64,000 nt of DNA from Alkalinema sp. CACIAM 70d (GCA_002148405.1 MUGG01000058.1:124001-188000), one strand, 5' to 3'. Numbered from the stretch's first letter, positions 21,098 to 31,715 are shown. Notes: generated by a model not told the origin, from the letters alone. Numbers and translations are program-made.

Positions 21098-22045
21098 TTA
21101 ATTCAGAGCGCTGGCTCCAGCAACCACTTCCAACAATTCTTGGGTAATGGCGGCCTGACGGGCTTTGTTGTAGGACAGCGTTAAGGTGCCAATCAGGCTC
21201 TTTGCGTTGTCGCTAGCGTTATTCATAGCCGTCATCCGAGCTGCCAACTCACTAGCCGCCGCTTCTTGCAGCGCGCGCAGCAGTTGGTTGTTCAAATACA
21301 ACGGCAACAAAGCATCCAGAATTTGCACCGGATCTTGCTCGAAGATCATGTCTTGGGGCAGGCTTTGCACAGGCGTTGTCACCTTTTGCCGCTCCACTTG
21401 GAAATCTCCCCCCCGCACCGTGAGACGGAAAATTTCGTCATCCTGCACTTCTAACCCTTGGGCATCCAAAGGCAGCAGGGTTTGCACCACGGGACGGGAG
21501 CTGATCAACGACACAAACTTGGTGTAAATCAACTCAACCCGATCGACATTTTCCGACAGGAACGACGACAGGATGGCATCCGCAATATCAGCGGCTTCCT
21601 TGGCTGTGGGGATTTGCTCCAAGCCAGTGTAATTCGCATCGATCGTGTAATCGCGGCGCTGGAAGTATTGAGTCGCTTTCCGACCCACCACAAACATGCA
21701 CACGGAGATTCCCTGCTCTTGCAGTTCCTTCGCTCGTTGCTCGGCCCGTTTGATCACGTTGGCGTTGTAACCGCCGCACAGACCGCGATCGCCGGAAATC
21801 ACCAGCAGACCGACGGACTTAACTTGGCGCTTTTTCAACAACGGCAAATTCGCTTCTTCAAACTTCAAGCGGCTTTGCAGACCGTGCAATACCTGTGCCA
21901 AGCGATCGGCAAAGGGGCGGGTAGCAGTCACTTGCTCTTGGGCGCGACGAACCTTGGCCGCTGCCACCAAGCGCATAGCTTCCGTAATTTTTTTGGTGTT
22001 TTTAACCGACTGAATCCGGTCACGAATGGCTTTTAGGTTTGGCAT
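21098..22045 (-). CDS. atpG: ATP synthase gamma subunit
   Basis: 315 residues; called atpC in cyanobacterial literature. This is the central rotating shaft of F1. N-terminal [36 protein letters not shown] and C-terminal helix ([38 protein letters not shown]) are diagnostic. An insertion around residues 190-230 relative to E. coli gamma is the usual cyanobacterial/plastid feature. No obvious pair of regulatory cysteines is present, as expected for a cyanobacterium. GAGGA precedes the ATG. Last gene of the operon. Confidence 0.97.
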   Translation of the reverse strand: MPNLKAIRDRIQSVKNTKKITEAMRLVAAAKVRRAQEQVTATRPFADRLAQVLHGLQSRLKFEEANLPLLKKRQVKSVGLLVISGDRGLCGGYNANVIKRAEQRAKELQEQGISVCMFVVGRKATQYFQRRDYTIDANYTGLEQIPTAKEAADIADAILSSFLSENVDRVELIYTKFVSLISSRPVVQTLLPLDAQGLEVQDDEIFRLTVRGGDFQVERQKVTTPVQSLPQDMIFEQDPVQILDALLPLYLNNQLLRALQEAAASELAARMTAMNNASDNAKSLIGTLTLSYNKARQAAITQELLEVVAGASALN

Positions 22046-22062
22046 CTTTTTGTTCCTCTAAT

Positions 22063-22084
22063 CGGGTGAACGATCGTTCACCCG
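22063..22084. other. Perfect 22-bp palindrome between atpA and atpG
   Basis: CGGGTGAACGA is followed immediately by its exact inverse complement, with CGATCG at the centre. It lies in the 76-bp space between the alpha and gamma genes, 18 bp upstream of the gamma ATG. In RNA it would form a hairpin close to the ribosome-binding site. Confidence 0.85.
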
Positions 22085-22121
22085 ACATAAACCTCACTGA
22101 TTTGACTTAAGTGTTCTTGAC

Positions 22122-23654
<1,533 letters not shown>

Positions 23655-23715
23655 TTACGGATGAGGGAAGACTTACAAGAAAAGCATTGCGGTGATCAAT
23701 GCAGCTTTGGTTCAA

Positions 23716-24273
23716 CTAATTCGCACCGGCAAGGCGGTAGGAAATTCGGCGCAGTTGTCCCCGTAGGCTTGCATCAATGACTTGGGAACCGACTTTGATA
23801 ATGACGCCGCCAATCAGGCTGCTATCAACGGTAGTTTCCATGTCTACTTGGCGAGCACCGGTCATCGCGATTACCCGATCGCGAATCGCTTGCTTTTGGC
23901 CGTCATTCAGTTCCACCGCCGAGGTGACTTCTGCCAATACGGCTTGATTCAACTTACGAACTAGGGCTTGAAATTCCTTGCAGATGCCAGCCAGAAAGAC
24001 AATGCGACGTCGATCGATCAGCACTTGCAGAAAATTCTGCGTAAAGGGATTGATCTTGCCGCCAAATAGGCTAGCAATGACTCCCTTCTTGGCGTCATCT
24101 TTGATAAAGGGGTTTTCAAAGAATTGAGCCAACTCGTCCGAAGCCCCAATGGTTTCTAAAATCAGGTTGATATCGTTGCTGAAGTCACCAACCAAATTAT
24201 TCGATTGACCCAGGGATAGCAGAGCTTGGGCGTAGGGTTCGTACACTTCAGAAGTCAGCAGACCACCTTTCAT
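23716..24273 (-). CDS. atpH: ATP synthase delta subunit
   Basis: 185 residues; called atpD in cyanobacterial literature. It links F1 to the peripheral stalk. The N-terminus (VYEPYAQALLSLGQSNNLVGDF) and the C-terminal IGGVIIKVGSQVIDASLRGQLRRISYRL are family signatures. Its ATG follows the atpF stop codon directly, and an AGGAGG site lies inside the end of atpF, pointing to coupled translation. Confidence 0.96.
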   Translation of the reverse strand: MKGGLLTSEVYEPYAQALLSLGQSNNLVGDFSNDINLILETIGASDELAQFFENPFIKDDAKKGVIASLFGGKINPFTQNFLQVLIDRRRIVFLAGICKEFQALVRKLNQAVLAEVTSAVELNDGQKQAIRDRVIAMTGARQVDMETTVDSSLIGGVIIKVGSQVIDASLRGQLRRISYRLAGAN

Positions 24274-24831
24274 TTACTGACCTCCTAGGAGTGCAATACT
24301 GCGATCAACCAACCGCTGTTGGGCATCGTCATTTAACCGACCGGGCAACTGAGCTTCTGCCTGCTGCATCGCCATCTCAGCAATACGCACCCGCAATTCG
24401 TTGAGAATCCGAGCTTGTTCAGCACTGAGGTTGGCTGCGGCTTCTTGCTTCATACGAGCCACTTCTTCGGCTGCGTTGGCCAAAATGGCTTCCCGCGCCC
24501 GTTGGGCATCGCCTTCTGCCTTTGCCACAATTGCTACTGCTTCTGCTTGGGCATTCTTGAGCTTTTCCTGTTCCGCAGCCAAGAGCTTCGCAGTTTCCGC
24601 ACGACGCCGTTCTGCTTCGGAAAGGGCTTGTTCGATCGCCGATGAGCGCTCGCCCAGGGTTTTGCTTAAGAAACCACGACCAAAGTAAACCAATATACCG
24701 ATCACAATGGCGAGGTTGACTAAATTGGCTTCAATAATATCGAAGTTGAAACCAAAGCCTCCCTCAGCCGCTTCCGCCATTTCTGAGGCTATCAAAGAAG
24801 CCCCACTGGCGAGTTGTAAAAAAATATCCAT
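24274..24831 (-). CDS. atpF: ATP synthase b subunit
   Basis: 185 residues: one membrane helix near the N-terminus ([16 protein letters not shown]) and a long charged coiled coil ([22 protein letters not shown]) forming the peripheral stalk. [20 protein letters not shown] after the helix is conserved in cyanobacterial and plastid b subunits. It pairs with the b' product of the upstream gene. The stop codon abuts the delta start. Confidence 0.96.
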   Translation of the reverse strand: MDIFLQLASGASLIASEMAEAAEGGFGFNFDIIEANLVNLAIVIGILVYFGRGFLSKTLGERSSAIEQALSEAERRRAETAKLLAAEQEKLKNAQAEAVAIVAKAEGDAQRAREAILANAAEEVARMKQEAAANLSAEQARILNELRVRIAEMAMQQAEAQLPGRLNDDAQQRLVDRSIALLGGQ

Positions 24832-24940
24832 GACACCAACTCACAACTGCGCCGAAAACATTATGGTAGGGACTAGATAAAACGTTCTAAAAGCCAGAAT
24901 CAAGAGCGTTTTCTGAATTTCAGAATCGGTGAATCTGTCA

Positions 24941-25363
24941 CTACACTCCAACTAAAAGCTTGTTTAGAATCTCTTGGCTCAGGGCATCGACTTGCTGTTC
25001 CAGCGCTGCCATGGCAGTTGCTTTCTCAGCATCTAGCGCCTTCGTGGCTTGTTCTCGTTGGGCGATCGCTTCAGCCTGGGCAGCCGCAATTTGATCATCC
25101 GCAATCTTTTGTGCTTCAGCTTGAGCCTTCGCAATGATTGCCTGATACTGACGACGGCTATCTGCCAACTCCTTCTCGTATTGTTGAGTAATGGCGTTGA
25201 CCTTCTCTAACCCTGCCTTTGCGCCTGTTTGACTGGTACGGATCAGCTCCGCACGGTCTTCAACCACCTTGGTCAAGGGTTTGAAGAAGATGGCGTTCAG
25301 GATCACCATCAGGAGAATAAATTGAACTGCCATCAGCGGCAGTGTCGCATCAAAATCAAACAT
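24941..25363 (-). CDS. atpF': ATP synthase b' subunit
   Basis: 140 residues; called atpG in cyanobacterial literature. It is a second, diverged b subunit with a membrane helix (LPLMAVQFILLMVILNAIFFKPL) and a coiled coil. b/b' heterodimers form the peripheral stalk in photosynthetic organisms. It lies between the c and b genes, the standard position. Confidence 0.96.
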   Translation of the reverse strand: MFDFDATLPLMAVQFILLMVILNAIFFKPLTKVVEDRAELIRTSQTGAKAGLEKVNAITQQYEKELADSRRQYQAIIAKAQAEAQKIADDQIAAAQAEAIAQREQATKALDAEKATAMAALEQQVDALSQEILNKLLVGV

Positions 25364-25469
25364 GATTGATTGGCTCGTGGGCTAGGACTGCAAGACATGG
25401 GCAATGGGTCACGGGCTTAATCAGGAAAACTCCCTCGACCATGACCCACCCCACAACCAAACTCAAACC

Positions 25470-25769
<300 letters not shown>

Positions 25770-25866
25770 TCACGCGCCGCGATACAGCGTATCACGTTAA
25801 GGGATCGACATATCAATCCGGGTTCAACGCTTGATTAAATCAAATTCAATCAAGGATAAACAGGTT

Positions 25867-26622
25867 TTAAGCATGCTCTTCATGCTCATCGCCGTGCCCT
25901 TCCAATGCTTCATGAATGTAAGCACCGGCCAGGGTTGCAAATACCAACGCCTGAATTGCACTGGTAAACAGTCCCAGTAGCATGACGGGCAGAGGTACAA
26001 ACAACGGCACCAGAAGCACCAGCACACCCACAACGAGTTCATCCGCCAAGATGTTTCCAAATAGACGGAAGCTCAGGGAGAGGGGTTTGGTAAAGTCTTC
26101 TAAGATTGCGATGGGGAGCAGGACGGGCGTTGGTTGCACGTACTTTCCAAAGTAGCCCAAGCCTTTTTTCTTGAAGCCAGCATAGAAGTAAGCGATCGAA
26201 ACCAGTAGTGCTAGAGCAACTGTGGTATTGATATCGTTCGTCGGTGCAGCCAGTTCACCTTCCGGCAACTTAATTAGCTTCCAGGGGATTAGCGCACCAG
26301 ACCAATTCGCAACGAAAATGAATAGGAACAAGGTTCCAATGAACGGCACCCAAGGCCGATATTCTTTTTCGCCCAACTGGTTACGAGCCAAATCACGCAC
26401 AAACTCCAGCGCGTACTCCATCAGGTTTTGAGCGCCTTTAGGCACCTGTTGGATTTTCCGGGTCGCTAGCAACGAGGCAATGATTAACAATGCCGCAACG
26501 AACCAAGTCGTTAAGAAAACCTGCCCGTGAACCTTGAGATTGCCGATATGCCAATAAAAATGCTGACCCACCTCCAAGCTGGCGAGGGGCGCAATATTGA
26601 GCGTGTCTAAGAAATTAAGCAT
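25867..26622 (-). CDS. atpB: ATP synthase a subunit
   Basis: 251 residues; called atpI in cyanobacterial literature. It is the membrane stator subunit that conducts protons to the c ring. The essential Arg is in [18 protein letters not shown], and later helices include [18 protein letters not shown]. The start MLNFLDTLN fits cyanobacterial homologues. The Glu/His-rich C-terminal tail (HGDEHEEHA) is usual. Confidence 0.97.
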   Translation of the reverse strand: MLNFLDTLNIAPLASLEVGQHFYWHIGNLKVHGQVFLTTWFVAALLIIASLLATRKIQQVPKGAQNLMEYALEFVRDLARNQLGEKEYRPWVPFIGTLFLFIFVANWSGALIPWKLIKLPEGELAAPTNDINTTVALALLVSIAYFYAGFKKKGLGYFGKYVQPTPVLLPIAILEDFTKPLSLSFRLFGNILADELVVGVLVLLVPLFVPLPVMLLGLFTSAIQALVFATLAGAYIHEALEGHGDEHEEHA

Positions 26623-26688
26623 CTCAGTTCAAGCGGCTTTTCCCAAAGGTTGTGGGATGGATGATCCCAAATCGCCACCAATCATTCA

Positions 26689-27129
26689 TTACGAATTCGC
26701 AGAACGATCGGGAACGAGAAGAATGCGCAGGGTGTAAATAATCAAAGTTGCTTTATAAGTTAGGAACCCTAAAAAGATTGGCAGGATACTGAGTTGCTTC
26801 AGCTGTGAGGCAATAATCATCACACCCACAAAAACCGCAATTTGCGATTTTCCGACCGAGTTGGCTCCTTGACCTAGCTTTTCGACATTTTTACCCAGCA
26901 ACCTCAGATAGATGACTCCGGTGAATGCGCCAGCCAAATAATTGAGAGCAACATTCAAGTCATAAAAGAACCACACTGCTGGAAAGATAATTCCCATGAG
27001 CACGAGGGTTGTCACGATTAGCTCACGCTGTAGGGCATAGTACTCATCCATAGAACCGGAAGATTTCTGTTCCTCTTCCATGGGAGATTCTGCGATCGCG
27101 TCAACACTAGCTTGAGGGGTTTCCTCCAT
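26689..27129 (-). CDS. atpI: ATP synthase accessory protein AtpI (Atp1)
   Basis: 146 residues, first gene of the operon; cyanobacterial name atp1. A charged N-terminal ~30 residues is followed by four hydrophobic segments (LIVTTLVLMGIIFPAVWFF, YLAGAFTGVIYLRLLG, IAVFVGVMIIASQL, ILPIFLGFLTYKATLIIY). Homologues help assemble or stabilise F0 and may aid Mg2+ handling; the protein is not part of the mature complex. The operon promoter should lie in 27130-27344. Confidence 0.9.
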   Translation of the reverse strand: MEETPQASVDAIAESPMEEEQKSSGSMDEYYALQRELIVTTLVLMGIIFPAVWFFYDLNVALNYLAGAFTGVIYLRLLGKNVEKLGQGANSVGKSQIAVFVGVMIIASQLKQLSILPIFLGFLTYKATLIIYTLRILLVPDRSANS

Positions 27130-27344
27130 AGCAAAAATGGTAAAGCTGAAGTTTACGATTGTTCACCAGATCCGGCTCGAATGCAGTACACACGGCTTTT
27201 TCGTGGCAGAACTAAACCACTGGAGATCATATCACGAGGGGGTAACAATACTTAAACATTGGAAATTGAGGATTTTGGGAAATCGACGGCCAATCGATTT
27301 CAAGACAAGCAGTCATGACGAATTTGGCGATCGAGACAGGCAGC

Positions 27345-29045
27345 TTAGCCTTGCAATCCAACAATCGCGACTTGCAAAAAATGCAACCAATTCGGATCCA
27401 ATGTGAATTTCAGAAAGGCTTGGGCAGTGGCTTTGAGAGTACGGTGATCGACAAACCAGGTGGGCAATACCAGGGGGCGGAAGGGGAGTCTCAGGACAGA
27501 TTTTTGGGGGTGATCGAAGAGATAGGTGTTGTGGACGAAACCTTGGCCGGACTGGATGCGGTGCAGGGGGTTGCCCGGAAATGCCCCCCAGGCCAATCCT
27601 GCAAAAATAAAAGCTGCCCCTGCCCAAGCGTTGATGCCAATGACACCGTACTGGAGGGCAGCGATCGCGGCGTCCAATTCTGCTGCGTGTTGCCGTTGGG
27701 TGCGCGGATCGATCAAGACCATGCAGCCTAGGTTGCCTGCCACGCTGTGATTCACAAAGTCCACGGCAGCGGGGAGAAATTCAGCGGCGGTTTGGGCGGC
27801 GATCGTGACTTCGGCGAGAATGCTGCAAAACGCTTCCTGGCTCAGGGCATATTCTCCAGCGTGAGCTGGGATATTGGGCAAGACCGTCCAGGGTAGATGC
27901 TCGGAGGGGATCTGGGGCGATTGGGGCGAGCTTAGAACAAGGTGATTAGGATAAGCGTTGCAGAAGGCTTGGTAGCGTTCCTGAGCAGCGGGGTAGTAGG
28001 CTTTGCGGGTGGGGGTTTGGGCGAGGGTTTGGTGGAGGAGGGATAAAAATTCTTCCCGTTGGGGCCAGTCTTGAGCAAGGACGAGGACTTTGCCTGCGAC
28101 GCAATCAAAGCTGCCATTGTGGGCGACCATGCTAGCGATGTGCCGTGCTTGAAATTCCAAATCCGATCGCGACCACTGACCGGGAACCACCAAGATGGGG
28201 GTGACGCCGCCGAGTTCGGAGGAGATGGGTTTGTTGAGTTTTGGCTGACCTATGGCTTTTTGTTGCTCAGGATGTTCGCCCCAGACAATTTTGTCGTGGG
28301 TGGCTTCGGAGCCTGTGATGTGGATGGTGTCGATCCCAGGGTGTTGGCAAAGGTAGGATCCGAGTTCTGCGCCGCCGTAGACGATCGCGAGAAAGCCATC
28401 GGTGATGAGAGGGGCAAAGACTTGTTCAAGAAATGGCCCGATGTAGGCGTTGACCGGGTTCATTTTCAGAAGGACGGTGTGGTTCTCGGCAAAGAGTTGA
28501 TGAATGGCATCGAGGGGGGCAATGCAAGAGAGATTGCCTGCGCCGAGAACTAGGCAGAGTTGGCCGAAGGTCGGTTGTTGGCGATAGATTTTGCCTTGGG
28601 TGGGTGGGAGATTGGGTTCTAGCCAAACTTCGCCGCAATATCCCAGGAGCAACAAGCGTTCCATGAGGTTTTCGGGGAAGACTTGGGCGATCGATTGGCC
28701 TTGATATTGGCGTAGGGGTGCGGTGCGGGGTTGGCCCGATTGCCAGCTTTGCAGCGTGGTGATCAACGATCGAATGCCCATAGCGGTTCCGAGGGGGCCA
28801 GCGATCCATTCTTCTCCGGCGATGGCAGCATTAGGGTCGAGTCCTTTGGCTTGGCAGGAGGCGTTGGCCCAGGCGTCGGCGACGTGATCGAGGTTGACTA
28901 GGCACTGTTCTAAATATTGAATGCGTTGTGCGATCGAGACTTGCAACCAATTGTGTTTGTGAGCGGTGAGGTGGGTAAGGGTGCGATCGAGATCAGCGGG
29001 GCTAGGCGATTGAGATGGTGGAGCTTCCATTGGTAGAACAGTCAT
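27345..29045 (-). CDS. Aldehyde dehydrogenase-superfamily protein
   Basis: 566 residues, longer than a typical ALDH (~500). The fold is recognisable from VLGAGNLSCIAPLDAIHQLF, VLLKMNPVNAY (Lys194), IHITGSEATHD, SSELGGVTPILVVP (Glu277, the usual general-base position) and AHNGSFDCVAGKVLV, where Cys315 is the probable nucleophile. The sequence around Cys differs from the usual GQxC of ALDHs, and VNHSVAGNLGCMVLIDP replaces the usual LSYGLTA-type block, so it may act on an unusual aldehyde or as an acyl reductase. It runs leftward towards the atp operon with a 215-bp gap. Confidence 0.8.
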   Translation of the reverse strand: MTVLPMEAPPSQSPSPADLDRTLTHLTAHKHNWLQVSIAQRIQYLEQCLVNLDHVADAWANASCQAKGLDPNAAIAGEEWIAGPLGTAMGIRSLITTLQSWQSGQPRTAPLRQYQGQSIAQVFPENLMERLLLLGYCGEVWLEPNLPPTQGKIYRQQPTFGQLCLVLGAGNLSCIAPLDAIHQLFAENHTVLLKMNPVNAYIGPFLEQVFAPLITDGFLAIVYGGAELGSYLCQHPGIDTIHITGSEATHDKIVWGEHPEQQKAIGQPKLNKPISSELGGVTPILVVPGQWSRSDLEFQARHIASMVAHNGSFDCVAGKVLVLAQDWPQREEFLSLLHQTLAQTPTRKAYYPAAQERYQAFCNAYPNHLVLSSPQSPQIPSEHLPWTVLPNIPAHAGEYALSQEAFCSILAEVTIAAQTAAEFLPAAVDFVNHSVAGNLGCMVLIDPRTQRQHAAELDAAIAALQYGVIGINAWAGAAFIFAGLAWGAFPGNPLHRIQSGQGFVHNTYLFDHPQKSVLRLPFRPLVLPTWFVDHRTLKATAQAFLKFTLDPNWLHFLQVAIVGLQG

Positions 29046-29297
29046 GGCGCTTGAGGGAGTATCCCAACTTTACGTGAACGCTAAGGATTACGCCAAATTT
29101 GTTGTAGTGGTTTCATGGGAGTTATGGAAATTACAAAAATCTACAGACCAAAAACCTACAGACAATGAAAGGTTTACATTTATTGATCGGGTACGGTTGA
29201 CTTTGAACTAGGTTTATTCGTACTGTAGGTTCTCAGAGCAGTTCCATGGACATCCTTCTTTCATTAAGCGGGTCGTTACGAAGTATGGGGCTGCTGG

Positions 29298-29462
29298 GTT
29301 GCCAAAAATTTAGAGCACTACCCTTCGTTGCTGACAACAACTCCGGGTAGCTATCCCCCCAGGCTGTCTACACCAGCAGGGAGGCTTGTTGAGGATTTTA
29401 GCATCTGACCGAGCCACTCTTGTTTGTGATGTCAAACGGGGTGGCTCTAAATTTTGGGGCTT
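29298..29462. other. 165-bp element with long terminal inverted repeats (MITE or structured RNA)
   Basis: The ends pair: GCCAAAAATTTAGAGC near 29299 with GCTCTAAATTTTGGGGC near 29444-29460, about 15 bp with one gap. Inside are a CTACCC / GGGTAG hairpin (29317-29350), a GCTG / CAGC hairpin extended by C-G pairs, and a GAGCCAC / GTGGCTC hairpin (29411-29447) enclosing GTTTG / CAAAC. No convincing protein is encoded. It sits 31 bp before the small gene at 29493. It could be a miniature inverted-repeat element or a folded leader RNA. Confidence 0.6.
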
Positions 29463-29492
29463 CTTAAGTTCACAACAGGAGAAGCTCACAAT

Positions 29493-29744
29493 ATGGCGAA
29501 AGGTTCTAGCGATCGCAGCGATTGTGCAGTGCAACATGAGAAACAACGCCTACAGATCCACTTAATCGGTCATCACGATTTCATCCAGGACATGATTAAT
29601 CAATTGCATGCCCATCGGATTGCCGATCGGATTCATTGGAGTCAACCAATGCCGATCGTGCATTCCGACGGACAATACATCAGCATATTAACTCGGACAA
29701 TACATCAGCATATTAACTCGCGAACGTTTGCGGTAACGGGTTGA
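29493..29744 (+). CDS. Small cyanobacterial protein with duplication-altered C-terminus
   Basis: 83 residues from the ATG at 29493, which has AGGAG eleven bases upstream. The core (IHLIGHHDFIQDMINQLHAHRIADRIHWSQPMPI, then SDGQYISILTR) resembles short proteins of unknown function that I associate with cyanobacteria; I cannot name the family. A 25-bp tandem duplication after ISILTR shifts the frame. With one copy the protein would end ILTRERLR and stop; with two it continues TIHQHINSRTFAVTG before stopping. A stable hairpin follows at 29751. Confidence 0.65.
   Translation: MAKGSSDRSDCAVQHEKQRLQIHLIGHHDFIQDMINQLHAHRIADRIHWSQPMPIVHSDGQYISILTRTIHQHINSRTFAVTG
29669..29718 (+). repeat. Perfect 25-bp tandem duplication
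   Basis: Two adjacent identical 25-bp units (29669-29693, 29694-29718), beginning CGGACAATACATCAGC, in the 3' end of the small gene. The unit length is not a multiple of three, so it changes the reading frame downstream. Confidence 0.95.
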
Positions 29745-29750
29745 GCATTG

Positions 29751-29792
29751 GTGTCCCGCAGATGGGTGAGTTATCTAATGGACTGCGGACAC
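29751..29792 (+). terminator. Hairpin after the small gene (possible terminator)
   Basis: GTGTCCCGCAG pairs with CTGCGGACAC around a ~20-base loop, starting six bases after the stop codon of the gene at 29493. There is no T-run, so intrinsic termination is uncertain; it may protect the mRNA end. Confidence 0.5.
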
Positions 29793-30384
29793 CTCGACCA
29801 CCCCGATTCAGTACAAACTTGGTCAAGGAGCTTTTTCGGAGAATTTGGCATGATGGTGGGATAGATTGACGGTTTCAGCAGATCACCCCATAATCGGAGG
29901 ATAGGTAGAAAAAGTCGGTTTTTCCCTAGGGGATCTGCTGAACTTTTCCATCTATCTATCTAGATTTGGTAGATCTGTGGAAAGTTTCCACCTACTAACT
30001 GTTATGCTGACTGCCCAGAGAGAAAAAAGCCCTTCCATTCTCTGTCTTTCCAGCATTTCAGCTTACGTTTCAGGATTGTGGTAATTACGATCGCTCCCAT
30101 GATCGCAGCATCAATGTCATTCCAGACTCGACGCGGACTGATCGATCGAGACTTTTGCGCCATTGATCCGTTCGTTTTCCCAGCATTCGATCGATCGAGG
30201 TTTTAGCAAAAGTAACTGGCTCATTGACCCAGCAACCCGTCCACGAAAGAAGAAAAGTGGTAGTTGAGAGCGATCGTGTAGTTTCTCACTCATTTGTGTG
30301 ATGCAAAGCTCGATCGGCTTTTCAAATTGTTTCGTGGGCAGTCGTTATCAGGCAAAAATCTAGGAAATCTTCCTCATTAGCCCA
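29793..30384. other. Non-coding left edge of the attC-like cluster, with two hairpins
   Basis: No gene is visible. CAGCAGAT...CCCC at 29876-29889 pairs with GGGGATCTGCTG at 29929-29940. AACTTTTCCA at 29941 pairs with TGGAAAGTT at 29978-29986. These sit just before the first GTTATGCTG at 30001, after which the duplicated ~250-bp block begins. Confidence 0.55.
30001..30249 (+). repeat. Duplicated ~250-bp block, left copy
   Basis: It begins exactly at a GTTATGC core and is similar throughout to 33106-33355 (shared words include GCTGACTGCCCAGAGAG, CATTTCAGCTTACGTTTCAG, GGACTGATCGATCGAG and CCAGCAACCCGTCC). The two copies have diverged by scattered substitutions and carry no reading frame. Similarity stops at CGAAAG. 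Confidence 0.9.
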
Positions 30385-30468
30385 GCCTAACCCGTCGTCG
30401 CACCTGACTGGCAATGCTAAACTGGTTTCAGCAAAATCAACTCACAGCAGGTGAACTTGGCGTTATGC
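30385..30468 (+). other. attC-like site 1
   Basis: R'' GCCTAAC (30385-30391) and R' GTTATGC (30462-30468) are inverted complements at five of seven positions. Inner arms CACCTG and CAGGTG also pair. The span is 84 bp. It ends a segment of ~460 bp that has no gene but contains the duplicated block. Confidence 0.6.
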
Positions 30469-30576
30469 TGCTCAGTCCTTGGTGCTGGCAGTACAGAAAG
30501 GTTATTTGTTTTGATGTTGGATCTCAGATTGCATGGTGTTATGCTGAACCTTGGCTTACCTAGGTAGGGGTAGGGA

Positions 30577-31104
30577 ATGGAGGACAAAGAACTAGAGCAA
30601 CAAAGTAAGATCACAATATTTCGTGATCAGCTTCCCAGTGAAGGGCTTGCAAAGCGCGAGACTCAATCTGACATTGATGTATATAAAGAAGTTCTAAGCG
30701 ATCGTTTCATAGAAGCAACAACAGTAGAGGAATATGAAAAACTTCTTGTGCTGAGGCAAAAACTTCAAACATTAGACGTAGAGACTAGGCGACTGAATTA
30801 TGCTCAGAAATCGGCAGAAATTCAGCTTCAACAAGCTCAACAGAAAGACACTTTTCAACGTGGACAGCAGATCGCAGCTATTACAATTTCGATTGCCGCT
30901 GGAATTTATCTCCTGCAAACTATTCCTCTAGCAGGTCTACTATTTCTGATTCTAGGTTTAGCAAAGCCATTAGGATATTCTTTGGGAGAAATAGGCAACT
31001 TTTTAGATAGTTTAAAGGGCTTTCCGAAAGACTCAGACAAGATTCTATTAGACGAAGAAGAACAAGCAGATCAAGCCGAGGAGTCTAAAGATGCAAGACC
31101 CTAA
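30577..31104 (+). CDS. Membrane protein of unknown function with coiled coil (cassette gene)
   Basis: 175 residues. The N-terminal ~100 are charged and helical (EYEKLLVLRQKLQTLDVETRRLN, SAEIQLQQAQQKD), likely a coiled coil. Two hydrophobic helices follow (IAAITISIAAGIYLLQTI and LAGLLFLILGLAKPLGYSL), then an acidic tail (LLDEEEQADQAEE). An AGGTAGGGGTAGGG stretch precedes the ATG. Its end overlaps the next gene by 14 bp, so the two are translationally coupled. Base composition is AT-richer than the flanking core genes. No family recognised; a paired membrane conflict system is possible. Confidence 0.7.
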   Translation: MEDKELEQQSKITIFRDQLPSEGLAKRETQSDIDVYKEVLSDRFIEATTVEEYEKLLVLRQKLQTLDVETRRLNYAQKSAEIQLQQAQQKDTFQRGQQIAAITISIAAGIYLLQTIPLAGLLFLILGLAKPLGYSLGEIGNFLDSLKGFPKDSDKILLDEEEQADQAEESKDARP

Positions 31105-31699
31105 ATCAGACATCATTGGCGCATTTAAGTTTGAGAAGCGACTCCAGATTTCTGTTGCAGTTTATCTGTCGATAGTGTTACTTTTACTAATATTTGTTCT
31201 GGTCAAGGTTTCCATGACTAGCGAGTTGCAGCAAGCTTTAATAGTCATTTTAGGTTTGATTACAATTGCTACTCTTGATGCGTTTAGAAAAGTCTTAGGC
31301 AGCACTTCATCATCTTTGGTAAATGAGTTCAAGCAAATTGTTATTCAAGATGGAGGTTACTACATTAGTGGTGATGTTAATGGAATTGATAGGCGTATTA
31401 ATGTTGAAGGTCACTATGTAGGCAGCGGTACTATCAGTTACGGCAATGAAAGGAGACAAACTCTTGCCCAGGCTGCTGCTGAAATTCAGGATTTGCTACA
31501 ACAGCTAGAGAAGTCTAATCCTACTGCTAGTGAAGCTGAAATAGTTGCATATGTTAATGAGGAAATTGAGCCTGATCTGAAGTCGCGGTTAGTCAAAGCG
31601 TTAAAGGCAGGTGGTGAAGCTGCGATTGAAAGCTCATTGGACAGCCACTACGTTAATCTCATCAAGGCTATCATCAAAGGCTGGTCGTCCCTAGATTAG
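31091..31699 (+). CDS. Membrane-anchored protein with cyanobacterial C-terminal helical module (cassette gene)
   Basis: 202 residues. Two N-terminal membrane helices (ISVAVYLSIVLLLLIFVLV and ALIVILGLITIATLDAF) are followed by a glycine-rich beta-like segment (GGYYISGDVNG, VEGHYVGSGTISYG) and a C-terminal helical module (TLAQAAAEIQDLLQQLEKSNP to IIKGWSSLD). I recall very similar C-terminal modules at the ends of many short cyanobacterial proteins linked with NTPase or caspase-like signalling proteins, and the two-helix anchor recalls the TRADD-N-associated membrane domain; both are recollections to be checked. It overlaps the preceding gene by 14 bp. An attC-like site begins 17 bp after the stop. 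Confidence 0.72.
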   Translation: MQDPKSDIIGAFKFEKRLQISVAVYLSIVLLLLIFVLVKVSMTSELQQALIVILGLITIATLDAFRKVLGSTSSSLVNEFKQIVIQDGGYYISGDVNGIDRRINVEGHYVGSGTISYGNERRQTLAQAAAEIQDLLQQLEKSNPTASEAEIVAYVNEEIEPDLKSRLVKALKAGGEAAIESSLDSHYVNLIKAIIKGWSSLD

Positions 31700-31715
31700 T
31701 TTGGTTGTGGGCGCA

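Noticed and set aside
29310..29546. 78-codon minus-strand frame over the inverted-repeat element
   Set aside because: It is explained by the palindromic element and overlaps the better-supported plus-strand gene at 29493.
30538..30544. Fourth internal GTTATGC core as a full attC site
   Set aside because: No matching R'' lies 75-90 bp upstream; it is only 76 bp after the previous core, so I list it as a core and not as a site.
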